NCBI GenBank assembly: GCA_903903925.1
Contig: CAIVAU010000116.1
Span: 124,001-188,000, forward strand
Source of the DNA: an uncultured cyanobacterium
GTDB taxonomy: Bacteria > Cyanobacteriota > Cyanobacteriia > Cyanobacteriales > Nostocaceae
Length of the DNA stretch: 64,000 nt
Reading direction: 5' to 3'
Of the stretch, positions 39,447-47,126 are shown piece after piece (within the stretch, counting starts at the first letter, position 1; every line of letters starts with the position of its first letter). Position numbers and translations under genes: made by a program. The notes under the pieces were generated by a model. It was not told where the DNA came from. It made no database searches and saw only the letters and a program-made list of their open reading frames with translations.

Positions 39447-40157
39447 ATGGGAACTTGGATTCTAGAAACGGATAAGTCCATTTATTGGATGGAAGACCAA
39501 TACTACATCGATAAAATTGACAAATCTCCATTATCGAATGGTGAATATCATGTCGTGATCGCTGCCATGAAAGACTGGTTTAATAGTCAAAATCCTCCTG
39601 GTCTCATGAAGATTGTGCTTGGTGATACTAAAGAACCTGCACATAAACTAGTGAATCATGGTCACGGATCTGGTCACACACAAATACCGACGATCAAGTT
39701 TATTGCGGCAGATGATTCTAACTATAACAGTCGCAATGGAACAAAGATTGACATGATTATTATGCACAACACAGATGCAGGTTTGCAGGCTTCGATCAAC
39801 ACCTTCAAAAACCCTGCATCTCAAGTATCTGCTCACTACATAGTAGCACGTAGCGGTGAGATTATTCAGATGGTTCGAGACACCTATCGTGCTTGGCATG
39901 CTGGCGATCGCGATGTCAACGGTCGTTCAATTGGCATTGAACATGAAGCAACTAGTGCCAATCGAGGCATGACTTCTGCCCAAGAGCAATCTAGCATTAC
40001 TCTGGTAAAGTATCTGATGGAAGCCTACGATATCAAGCTTGCCAACATCAAACCACACAGACTGGTTAGCACTATGCCAGGAGGAACCGACTGTCCACGT
40101 TGGATATGGTCAACTGATAGCGATTTTGAAACATGGAAACACACTCATTTAGAATAA
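39447..40157 (+). CDS. N-acetylmuramoyl-L-alanine amidase domain protein (Amidase_2)
   Basis: 236 residues. The Amidase_2 (PGRP-like) domain occupies about 105-230: IIMHNTDAG (first zinc His), SAHYIVARSGEIIQMV, AWHAGDRDVNGRSIGIEHE and KPHRLVSTMPGGTDCP (second His and Cys). It should cut the lactyl-amide bond in peptidoglycan. There is no signal peptide or membrane segment. The N-terminal ~100 residues (WILETDKSIYWMEDQYYIDK...) form a separate unrecognised domain. That combination is unusual for a housekeeping amidase and recalls phage lysins or toxins delivered by a secretion system. Confidence 0.85.
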   Translation: MGTWILETDKSIYWMEDQYYIDKIDKSPLSNGEYHVVIAAMKDWFNSQNPPGLMKIVLGDTKEPAHKLVNHGHGSGHTQIPTIKFIAADDSNYNSRNGTKIDMIIMHNTDAGLQASINTFKNPASQVSAHYIVARSGEIIQMVRDTYRAWHAGDRDVNGRSIGIEHEATSANRGMTSAQEQSSITLVKYLMEAYDIKLANIKPHRLVSTMPGGTDCPRWIWSTDSDFETWKHTHLE

Positions 40158-40161
40158 GACA

Positions 40162-40205
40162 GGAGTTAGGAGTCAGGAGTTAGGAGTCAGGAGTCAGGAG
40201 TCAGG
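40162..40205. repeat. GAGTCAG/GAGTTAG heptamers between amidase and bciB
   Basis: About six tandem units. The reverse strand reads through the last codons of bciB (PDS, stop). Confidence 0.9.
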
Positions 40206-41390
40206 TAATTTATACTGCTTGACAATTTGCTTGGCAAACTCTGGCACGTGCGCCTCTAATTTTTCTGGGTGATTTCGCTTCACATACAAATAATTACGGG
40301 TGAAGTGGGAATCAATGGAGAAACGGGCGTATTCTAAACCTTTAGGACCGATTTTTTCAATCACCACTCCCATAAGTTTTGCTGCCCACATGGGGAGGGT
40401 AACGCCTTGATCGTAGGCAGGGATGCTTTGTTGTACGGCGGCTTTGCGATCGCCACTCGTCATTACTTGCTGTGTTTCTAGTTGGTCTTTGACTAATTCC
40501 AGCATTTCTCTGCCTTGATCATTTCTGACCATAATCCATTGCCAACCAAAGGGTGCGCCCATATAGCCGACGACTAAATCTGCTAGGGAATTCACATAGT
40601 CAAAGCAACTCATACAAGAGGGGGCGAACACATCTTTCAGCTTGTTTGTCTTCAATCCAAAGAAAGGCACAGTTTCTGTTGAACCATCTTCATGCTTGAA
40701 GTGAACCCGGAAGTCTTGCATGAACTCGTAATGCACAACTGTATCAGGCGATCGGCTGGTGGTTTCTAGGAATTTTTGCAGCCCTGCACGAGTAACATTA
40801 TCTACACAGGGAGTCCCCAACACATAGAGCTTTTCTAGACCAAGTTGTTTTTCAACTGCCCGTAGTGCCTGGATTTGGCAACCCACACCAATCACCAACA
40901 GCCGCTTCATTCCTGATTTTTCGACTTGTTCCAACACCGAAAGGTTTGGCGACAGTGTTGGTTTATTGACTCGTGCCGCCAGTATTTCCTCTGGGGTGCG
41001 AGCAATGATGGGCATCGGTTGAAAGCGGTCTTCTTGAGTGTTTTGCACACAAACAACACCTTCAACCATCCCACGATTCAGCATTTCAATGGCGATCGTA
41101 CTGACAATTCCTGTCCATTGAGCCCCAGGAATAGGCTCAATCTTCCGTGCCGCCATCATATCTTGATGAACACCAAAGTAAAGCTCATCAGGGTCGTCGA
41201 GATTACGGGGGCGTGCGTGGGTCTGTTCTTCCAGTTGATCTATCTGCTGATTAATAAAAGCGCAGGCTTCCTTGACATAATGAATATAGTATGTATCACA
41301 CAACCCGCACTCGCTACAGAGTTCTTTCGCGGGACGGCGACTACTGGGTTTAAGGGCTTTGGCTTTTTTGTGCGGAGAAACTGAGGTCAT
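40194..41390 (-). CDS. bciB: Ferredoxin-dependent divinyl (proto)chlorophyllide 8-vinyl reductase
   Basis: 398 residues. CSECGLCDTYYIHYVKEACAF near residue 24 and CMSCFDYVNSLADLVVGYMG near 278 are the two Cys clusters of the FrhB/BciB family (FAD and [4Fe-4S]). The length matches the cyanobacterial enzyme (slr1923 type). It reduces the 8-vinyl group of divinyl chlorophyll precursors. The paralogous 7-hydroxymethyl chlorophyll reductase shares these motifs, but a free-standing cyanobacterial copy of this length is usually BciB. The final P-D-S-stop codons lie in a GAGTCAG repeat (reverse strand). Confidence 0.88.
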   Translation of the reverse strand: MTSVSPHKKAKALKPSSRRPAKELCSECGLCDTYYIHYVKEACAFINQQIDQLEEQTHARPRNLDDPDELYFGVHQDMMAARKIEPIPGAQWTGIVSTIAIEMLNRGMVEGVVCVQNTQEDRFQPMPIIARTPEEILAARVNKPTLSPNLSVLEQVEKSGMKRLLVIGVGCQIQALRAVEKQLGLEKLYVLGTPCVDNVTRAGLQKFLETTSRSPDTVVHYEFMQDFRVHFKHEDGSTETVPFFGLKTNKLKDVFAPSCMSCFDYVNSLADLVVGYMGAPFGWQWIMVRNDQGREMLELVKDQLETQQVMTSGDRKAAVQQSIPAYDQGVTLPMWAAKLMGVVIEKIGPKGLEYARFSIDSHFTRNYLYVKRNHPEKLEAHVPEFAKQIVKQYKLPDS

Positions 41391-41563
41391 ATTAAGAGCA
41401 GTTTGTTAACTAAAAAAATAAGATTGCCCAAGGCTTTACTTTACACAAAATTTAACAGCAGTGAGAAATATTTCATTGATTGTAACGAGGCTGTAACTAG
41501 TTTACATAGCTTACGTTGTAAGTAATCTCAAATCGAGTTTACATTGATACACAGGAAAGTTCT

Positions 41564-41980
41564 ATGCAACGTATATTTCAAAATGCCAAAAGACTAATTT
41601 CGATGTGTTTAGTTACACTGTTGATTGTGACTAGTGCCATAACAATGTCACCCGCACCAGCTAGGGCAGATAATGATTTCGTGATTGTTAAGTGTGAGTC
41701 AGACTGTGGAGCGGCATTTACTGCGGGCGTATTTGCAGGCACCGCAGTAACACTTGTTGCTACGGGAAGCAGCGGAGGTGCGACTGCGGCTGGAACGATT
41801 GCAGAAATAGTTGCGATTGGACAAGCAGTCATGACAGTAGCGGCTCCATTAGTGGCTGCACCAGCAGTAGCAGCAGCAGTTCCAGTAGTAGCTGCAGTAG
41901 CCGCAACAGGAGCAGTTGGTTATGTCGGATACCGCACGTGGCAAGATCATCAGTACAGTCAAGCAAAATCTTTAAATTAA
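41564..41980 (+). CDS. Secreted Ala/Val/Gly-rich protein with glycine-zipper region
   Basis: 138 residues. A signal peptide (residues 1-35, SAITMSPAPARA with cleavage before DND) is followed by a small domain with two cysteines (VKCESDCGAAF). A long Ala/Val/Gly-rich stretch (about 50-125) could insert into a membrane. A charged end (YRTWQDHQYSQAKSLN) follows. No family known to me. Divergent from bciB. Confidence 0.6.
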   Translation: MQRIFQNAKRLISMCLVTLLIVTSAITMSPAPARADNDFVIVKCESDCGAAFTAGVFAGTAVTLVATGSSGGATAAGTIAEIVAIGQAVMTVAAPLVAAPAVAAAVPVVAAVAATGAVGYVGYRTWQDHQYSQAKSLN

Positions 41981-42051
41981 TTTAACTAAAAAAGTTGGTG
42001 CGGGACTTAATCTGAACTAGATACAACAAAGCCGCGCTAAATATCATTTTT

Positions 42052-42078
42052 AGCCCTCCCCTAAGTTCACGGGGGGCT
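42052..42078 (+). terminator. Stem-loop, possible terminator
   Basis: AGCCCTCCCC (42052-42061) pairs with GGGGGGCT (42071-42078) with one bulge, then TTTC follows. It lies 70 bases after the secreted-protein gene. Confidence 0.45.
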
Positions 42079-42176
42079 TTCGCTGGCTCATCTTGGCAGT
42101 TCGTTTATTTAACATAGAACTTACGCACGCTCTTAAATTGAACATGATGTGTATTAACGGACCTAACTTTGAAACA

Positions 42177-42338
42177 ATGACCACAAAACAGTTGCGAACT
42201 TACGTTTTAGAACATCGGGACGACCAAGAAGCAATCAACGCACTTGCAAATCGTGTTGAGGCTACTGGTATAAAGCTAGAATCCCCTGACCAGTTGCCCG
42301 AAATTATTGAACTCAAACGCCAACAAAACCAGCAATAA
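42177..42338 (+). CDS. DUF6887-like small protein
   Basis: 53 residues from MTTKQLRTYVLEHRDDQEAI at 42177; upstream codons are open but not needed. The sequence matches a short cyanobacterial family (DUF6887 from memory), usually found next to a DUF6888 partner and toxin-antitoxin genes. The partner is not visible here. Acidic C-terminus (PEIIELKRQQNQQ). Function unknown. It lies just upstream of hicB. Confidence 0.65.
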   Translation: MTTKQLRTYVLEHRDDQEAINALANRVEATGIKLESPDQLPEIIELKRQQNQQ

Positions 42339-42383
42339 TCAAATAAGAGTCCTATAGCTTTGAACACAATACTATTACATGTT

Positions 42384-42590
42384 ATGAACTTTACAATAGA
42401 GATTGAAGAAGAAGATGATGGACGCTTTTTGGCTGAAGTGATTGGTTTACCAGGCGTGCTGGTTTATGGTCTGACACAGAAAGAAGCAGTTGCCAAAGTT
42501 CAAGTATTGGCGTTACATGTATTGGCGGATAAGCTTGAACATGGGGAAGTAATGCCAGAGATGGTGAGTGTTTCATTTGCAGCAGCATGA
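42384..42590 (+). CDS. hicB: HicB-family antitoxin-like protein
   Basis: 68 residues from the ATG at 42384 (a TTG upstream at 42360 is possible). MNFTIEIEEEDDGRFLAEV and GLPGVLVYG are the partial RNase H-like fold of HicB. No C-terminal DNA-binding domain is present, as in short HicB forms. Its TGA overlaps the ATG of a hicA remnant (ATGA). The toxin partner is truncated, so this antitoxin may now be an orphan. Confidence 0.82.
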   Translation: MNFTIEIEEEDDGRFLAEVIGLPGVLVYGLTQKEAVAKVQVLALHVLADKLEHGEVMPEMVSVSFAAA

Positions 42591-42679
42591 GTCAATGTTC
42601 TAGCACAAAAGCAAAGCGTGTCCTAGCTGCTTTGCAGAGTATCGGCTGGGAGATTAAATTGTCACACTCGTCCGATTGA
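42587..42679 (+). pseudogene. hicA: Truncated HicA toxin
   Basis: 30 codons: MSQCSSTKAKRVLAALQSIG, then WEIKLSHSSD and TGA. TKAKRVLAALQSIGW is the N-terminus of HicA mRNA interferases. The following GSHR-containing part with the catalytic His is missing. The start overlaps hicB by the classic ATGA. The frame after the stop carries no further HicA sequence. Confidence 0.75.
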
Positions 42680-42780
42680 AAAGCAAGTTGGTGTAACCTA
42701 TTTCTCTGCTTCCTCTGCGCCTCCGTGGTTCGTTCCTCTGAAACCTCCATTGGTAACAACTAGGGAAACGTGCAATAAAT

Positions 42781-43410
42781 CTACATAACTGAATCAAAAA
42801 CCTGTTGCGCGGTCAAGTTTAACTGTGGGAAAGTAGGCGATACGATACGGTCAGCACCCCTAAACGGGTTCATTTGATATTCTCCGTCCACTAACTCACA
42901 CACGAAAATAGTAGGTTGTTTGGGGTTGCCGATAAATTTGCGCCCACCCAACGCGGCATAGTCTACAATCCAGTATTCTGGGATGCCCATCTCTTCATAG
43001 TCCCCAAACTTATTGTGGTAATCATCGCGCCAGTTGGTTGAAACGACTTCGACTACTAACGGTACAGTTTCGGGGTAAATAACGGTCGATTGTTTTTTCC
43101 ACAGCGGTTCATTTTTGAGATTGTCACGGTTTATTAACAAGACGTCAGATATATACGCAGATTCGGCACTAGATGTTCTGACTAAAGCTGATTTTGGGAT
43201 ACGGTAGGGTAGGTTCTGCCGCTCAAACTCTGCTGCTATTTTTTGGGTTAAAAAACCTACAACATCTTCATGGTCACCAGTTGGAGATGGCATTTCTACA
43301 ATGACTCCATTATGTAGCTCGTAACGTAGTGTTGAATTTTCCGGATACCATTCGATGAATTGATCAAAGGTAATTAGCTTTTGCTTTTGTATGGGTAGTG
43401 TTTGGGTCAT
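42781..43410 (-). CDS. Uma2-family (DUF820) PD-(D/E)XK nuclease-like protein
   Basis: 209 residues from the ATG at 43408-43410; a TTG three codons upstream is possible. Motifs: ITFDQFIEWYPEN, YELHNGVIVEMPSPTGDH, YISDVLLINRD, VPLVVEVVSTNWRDDY and YEEMGIPEYWIVDY. Same family as 8137-8715 but only distantly similar. No role established. Flanked by decayed genes and IS-like hairpins. Confidence 0.9.
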   Translation of the reverse strand: MTQTLPIQKQKLITFDQFIEWYPENSTLRYELHNGVIVEMPSPTGDHEDVVGFLTQKIAAEFERQNLPYRIPKSALVRTSSAESAYISDVLLINRDNLKNEPLWKKQSTVIYPETVPLVVEVVSTNWRDDYHNKFGDYEEMGIPEYWIVDYAALGGRKFIGNPKQPTIFVCELVDGEYQMNPFRGADRIVSPTFPQLNLTAQQVFDSVM

Positions 43411-43458
43411 GAAGTACAATGCATCTCTTTCCTGAAATGTATCTTATCTTGAACCACT

Positions 43459-43483
43459 CCCCGCGCTAAAGAGACGGGGATTC
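43459..43483. repeat. Hairpin ending GGGGATTCT, IS605-like end remnant
   Basis: CCCCG (43459-43463) pairs with CGGGG (43475-43479) around GCTAAAGAGA... and runs into GATTCT, the same layout as at 11615 and 32733. The stem is short. Confidence 0.3.
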
Positions 43484-43602
43484 TGGTAAAACATTACCCC
43501 TCAGCTTTTCGCCCTATTGACGTATCTGGCTGAGTAGTTTTAACACCTGAATATTTGTGATCCTAGTTTGAATTCTTGATAGAAAATATAAAAACTCTAT
43601 CA

Positions 43603-43929
43603 TTACATATGGTGATGGGGATTCATATCTGATTCCTGTTGCTGGTAATGTATCCCTGTCTGATCCAGTTTTATCAGGCTCATATTCATTCGACCCAGAC
43701 TAACCAATCCCATCGTAATCATTCCAACACTTAGGAGTCCCATTGAGACAAACCCAACGGAAATGACACCCATTGGTACTAGCCCAATAGATATTAACCC
43801 GTGGGGAATGGCACCAATTGAAATTAATCCATGCGGCGAAATCCCAATCGATAATAAACCATCATGGGGTGCAATACCGATCGCCAGCAATTTCAGCTTT
43901 TTCCGGCGGGATGTTTGATGGTCAATCAT
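43603..43929 (-). CDS. Decapeptide-repeat protein with regularly spaced His/Met (SIGxxPHGLI repeats)
   Basis: 108 residues. After a basic start (MIDHQTSRRKKLKLL) there are seven tandem units of ten: SIGISPHGLI, SIGAIPHGLI, SIGLVPMGVI, SVGFVSMGLL, SVGMITMGLV and relatives. Position 7 is always His or Met. The C-terminus ends MNPHHHM. The periodicity suggests a beta-solenoid or a very hydrophobic membrane-associated fold. The His/Met ladder could bind copper(I) or zinc, an inference only. It lies beside a CobW metal-chaperone remnant and the metallophore transport region. Confidence 0.75.
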   Translation of the reverse strand: MIDHQTSRRKKLKLLAIGIAPHDGLLSIGISPHGLISIGAIPHGLISIGLVPMGVISVGFVSMGLLSVGMITMGLVSLGRMNMSLIKLDQTGIHYQQQESDMNPHHHM

Positions 43930-44089
43930 AACGGGGTTATTGACAAGTTACCAAACATAAAACTTAAGTCAATACGATAGTGGTTGTCAAAAGACAGCTT
44001 GTCAAATTTGCGGTCAAGATGAAGTCTTTCTCAGTACTTTGCGAGAAATCCGGGGAGTGCAACTTGTAGGCGCGACAGCTTACCCTTAG

Positions 44090-44368
44090 CGCTGGCAGCA
44101 CTGGGAAAGCAGTGAAGCGCAGGAACAGATTGCCTTTGCTGATGTAATTTTACTCAATAAAACTGACTTGGTGACACCAGAACAACTGGACGAGTTGGAA
44201 AGGCGGATTCGCTTAATAAATGTTATGGCAAAAATCTACCGTACCCGCAATTCTGAGTTACAAATGGATGTACTTTTAGGTGTGGGAGCATTTGACCTCA
44301 ACCACGCCTTGGAAATTGACCCCAAATTCTTGAGCGAAGATGCACATGAGCATGACGGAATCACTTAA
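44090..44368 (+). pseudogene. Remnant of a CobW/ZNG1-type GTPase
   Basis: A frame after a TAG at 44087 reads ESSEAQEQIAFADVILLNKTDL VTPEQLDELERRIRLIN (shown in parts), with the G4 motif NKTD. It ends SEDAHEHDGIT and stops. The N-terminal P-loop and the C-terminal CobW_C domain are missing. CobW-family GTPases are metal chaperones (zinc, cobalt). A preceding in-frame stretch (DEVFLSTLREIRGVQLVGA) is separated by the stop and may belong to another decayed gene. Confidence 0.75.
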
Positions 44369-44443
44369 CAGCAACGAAATCTTGATATTTGTCTTGATGC
44401 ATCCTAATATAAAGAGATTCTTGAAAAGAGGTAGCAATAAGCT

Positions 44444-45775
44444 ATGAGCTTTTCCGGTATTGCTGTTGAGCAGCGTTCCAAAGAAGCTAAGGCGCTCAAG
44501 TTTGTTTTGGCTTACAGTCTGATTGGTTCCCTAGGGCTGCATATCGCTGTACTCGCCGTACTGTCCCTATGGACAGATAATGCTTTGACAAGAGTGCCGA
44601 ATCGGGAACTTCAACCGATAGATATAGTGATAGTTGATTCGACGACACCGTTAGAGTCAAAACCGCCTCTAGAGAAAAAAGAATCAGAACTAGGTTCTGT
44701 TAGTAGTGGCAATATTCACACTGGTTCAGCAAGAGGTTCAGGAACGATCGCTCTCAGTGGAGGTAGGAATAGGAAAACTGATGTTTTCCGCCCAGATCAA
44801 CCACAGAATGTCAGCGCTCAAGCTCCATCCCCCTTAAGAGTTATTGCGCAAAAACAGGCTCAATTGGCTACTGTGCCAGTACAAAAACTTTCTGATCACT
44901 TAAAGACTCCCTCAGAACGAGTTCGACCGACTCGAACTACCGAAGCAACTGAAAAGCCACAGCCTGCTAGACAACCGAAACCAGTTGAACCGGAGTCGAA
45001 GGCGCAAATATCTGAATCTTCAAAACCTTTGAAAACGTCGCCCCATGTAGTTGCTACCCAACTAGAGTCAACCCCGATTCAGCCTGTAAGTCGTTCAAAA
45101 CCAGCGCCAAACCCTCAGTTTAACTTGGGATCTGCCAGTGACTCCTCACCTCAAGCGCAAGGTAGTAAAAAATTAACACAGCAGTTGAGGAGGTTAGGAG
45201 ATTCCAGAGCCAGCAAGGGAAATGCTGGAAATAGTGCAGACTCAGGTAGAATTGATGGCAGCAAGCGCTCCACCTTTGCAGTAAGTTCAGGTAGGGGCGT
45301 ATTGCAATACGCCCCTACGGGCATTGGTACTGGCTCTAAAAGTGGCTCAAATGAACGAGGAAACGGTGAGAGATCTGCTATGGAGTCAGGAAATAGTAAT
45401 GGCAGGGGAAATTCTTCAGGTGATGGTAATGGTCGTGCAGCTTGTCGGGAGTGTAGGATCAAGTATCCAGAATCCGCAAGACGGCGAGGAATTGAAGGTA
45501 AAGTGGACGTGGCTGTCGATACTGACGAAAAAGGTCATGTTACCAATCTACGTTTAGCTCACTCCAGTGGAGACCGAGACTTGGATGAAGAAACCCTTAG
45601 ACAAGCGCGAGATTGGAAATTAAAACCCGCAAGTGGTGGTAGGCGTGGAGTGGCGATCACAACTGAATATGCGATAGAAGGTTCACGGCGTCACCGGGAA
45701 CTTCAAGAACGTAAAAGACATCGACAGCAAACTCAATCGCCGTCCACTGCACCGCCTGCTACTGGTGACCGTTAG
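44444..45775 (+). CDS. tonB: TonB-family energy-transducing protein
   Basis: 443 residues. A single N-terminal membrane helix (about 20-42) with a cytoplasmic start. A long periplasmic Pro/Ser/Lys-rich spacer follows (PPLEKKESEL, TEKPQPARQPKPVEPES). The C-terminal TonB domain (about 330-415) has KYPESARRRGIEGKVDVAV and AHSSGDRDLDEETLRQARDWKLKPA. It couples the proton gradient through ExbB/ExbD to outer-membrane receptors such as the one at 48392. Residues about 283-292 are encoded by a 28-bp palindromic repeat. Convergent with the MFS operon. Confidence 0.88.
   Translation: MSFSGIAVEQRSKEAKALKFVLAYSLIGSLGLHIAVLAVLSLWTDNALTRVPNRELQPIDIVIVDSTTPLESKPPLEKKESELGSVSSGNIHTGSARGSGTIALSGGRNRKTDVFRPDQPQNVSAQAPSPLRVIAQKQAQLATVPVQKLSDHLKTPSERVRPTRTTEATEKPQPARQPKPVEPESKAQISESSKPLKTSPHVVATQLESTPIQPVSRSKPAPNPQFNLGSASDSSPQAQGSKKLTQQLRRLGDSRASKGNAGNSADSGRIDGSKRSTFAVSSGRGVLQYAPTGIGTGSKSGSNERGNGERSAMESGNSNGRGNSSGDGNGRAACRECRIKYPESARRRGIEGKVDVAVDTDEKGHVTNLRLAHSSGDRDLDEETLRQARDWKLKPASGGRRGVAITTEYAIEGSRRHRELQERKRHRQQTQSPSTAPPATGDR
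45291..45318. repeat. 28-bp perfect palindromic repeat inside the tonB reading frame
   Basis: GTAGGGGCGTATTG is followed by its exact reverse complement. This is a dispersed palindrome I recognise as abundant in Nostocales genomes. Here it adds GRGVLQYAPTG in frame to the spacer of TonB. Confidence 0.9.
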
Positions 45776-45848
45776 ACTAGACCTCATCGGAAAACAACTG
45801 CTCTCTGGTTACTTAATCAATCGTTCGCATTGCTCAATACAGTTCGTG

Positions 45849-47120
45849 TTAATCAATCCTGCGTACAGATGGATTTGCCGTCAACAAGAGACTCATTATG
45901 AGCATGATACCACCTGCAACACTGAAAAGAATCGTCAGATTTAAAGCAGCTAAAGTTCCAGCTAAAGCGTAGGAAAAAGGAGCAACCCCAAAGGAAGAAA
46001 GCATTCCCAAGCTCATAACTCTTCCTAACATTTCAGGTAAAGTTTGCTTTTGAATCCAGGTAATTCCTAAAACAGTAAAAAAGCCACTACAAAACCCCAG
46101 TATAGCTATTGTCACGCCAGCCCAAACTATATTTGGTATATACCCCAGCAGGAACATACCAAAACCTTGGATACTAGCAAGACTCAGCATTAGAACTCCA
46201 AGCTTTGGAAAACGGCGGAGGACTCCAGGCATTAGTGTCCCTAACAAACCACCACCACCCCATGCTGAATTCATGATCCCTAAAGCGATGACACCACCAG
46301 GAAAGCGACTTTGAGCCAATGAGACGATACCAACTTGTAATGGACCGACGAAAATTAAGTTTAATATGGTGATAACTAGCAAAATCACTCTCAGCGGGCG
46401 ATTATTCCACACATAGTTTAATCCCTCATAAATACCAGCAATTAAACTAAAAATTTTCCTCCTGAAAGTGGGCTTTCTCATAGACGAGTCAAAAGCAGCA
46501 CTTGTTTGATGGCTGTTTTTCATCAGCAGAAGTGTTGACGTTGTGACTAGGAAGCTGGCAGTATCGATGGCAAATGCGGTCTGAATGCCGGTTGTAGCAA
46601 TTAGCAAACCACCGAGAGCAGGTCCAATCAGTACTAGGAGTTGGGTAGTTCCCATACTCAAGGCGTTACTGGCGGCCAACAATTCTCTGGTGACAAGACT
46701 GGGGATAATGGACTTAGTGGCGGGGATGAAAAAGCCATCTATAATGCCAAAGCTGATGGCAAATAGGTAAAGATGCCATAGTTGCGGTTTCTGGAACATA
46801 ACCAGCGCTGTTAGTAATGCCGTCAGCACCGCACGCAAGGCATTGGAAAGCAGCATGATTGATCGGGGCGGTAGGCGATCACTCACTACACCACCAATCA
46901 GCAGAAACATAGCACGGGGAATGGCAGCTGCCATGAGGACTGTACCCAAACTCAGAGGAGAATTAGTCAATTGGATAGTCAGCCAAGGCAAAGCCACTAA
47001 GTAAAATTGATCACCAAGGAGGGAAATGCTTTCACCAATATACAGCAGCAGAAAATCCCGCACCCAGAGGGGTTGCCAAAGGGGTAGCCGTTGTGTATCA
47101 TCGACTTTTAGTTTTCCCAT
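45849..47120 (-). CDS. MFS transporter, EntS-like exporter (MFS_3)
   Basis: 423 residues, about 12 membrane helices. GESISLLGDQFYLVALPWL and GGVVSDRLPPRSIMLLSNALRA match the MFS_3/EntS group, which exports siderophores. Third gene of an operon on the minus strand, 6 bases after the permease gene. It is the likely exporter of the product made by the NRPS-PKS cluster across the divergent promoter. Confidence 0.85.
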   Translation of the reverse strand: MGKLKVDDTQRLPLWQPLWVRDFLLLYIGESISLLGDQFYLVALPWLTIQLTNSPLSLGTVLMAAAIPRAMFLLIGGVVSDRLPPRSIMLLSNALRAVLTALLTALVMFQKPQLWHLYLFAISFGIIDGFFIPATKSIIPSLVTRELLAASNALSMGTTQLLVLIGPALGGLLIATTGIQTAFAIDTASFLVTTSTLLLMKNSHQTSAAFDSSMRKPTFRRKIFSLIAGIYEGLNYVWNNRPLRVILLVITILNLIFVGPLQVGIVSLAQSRFPGGVIALGIMNSAWGGGGLLGTLMPGVLRRFPKLGVLMLSLASIQGFGMFLLGYIPNIVWAGVTIAILGFCSGFFTVLGITWIQKQTLPEMLGRVMSLGMLSSFGVAPFSYALAGTLAALNLTILFSVAGGIMLIMSLLLTANPSVRRID

Positions 47121-47126
47121 AGGGGG

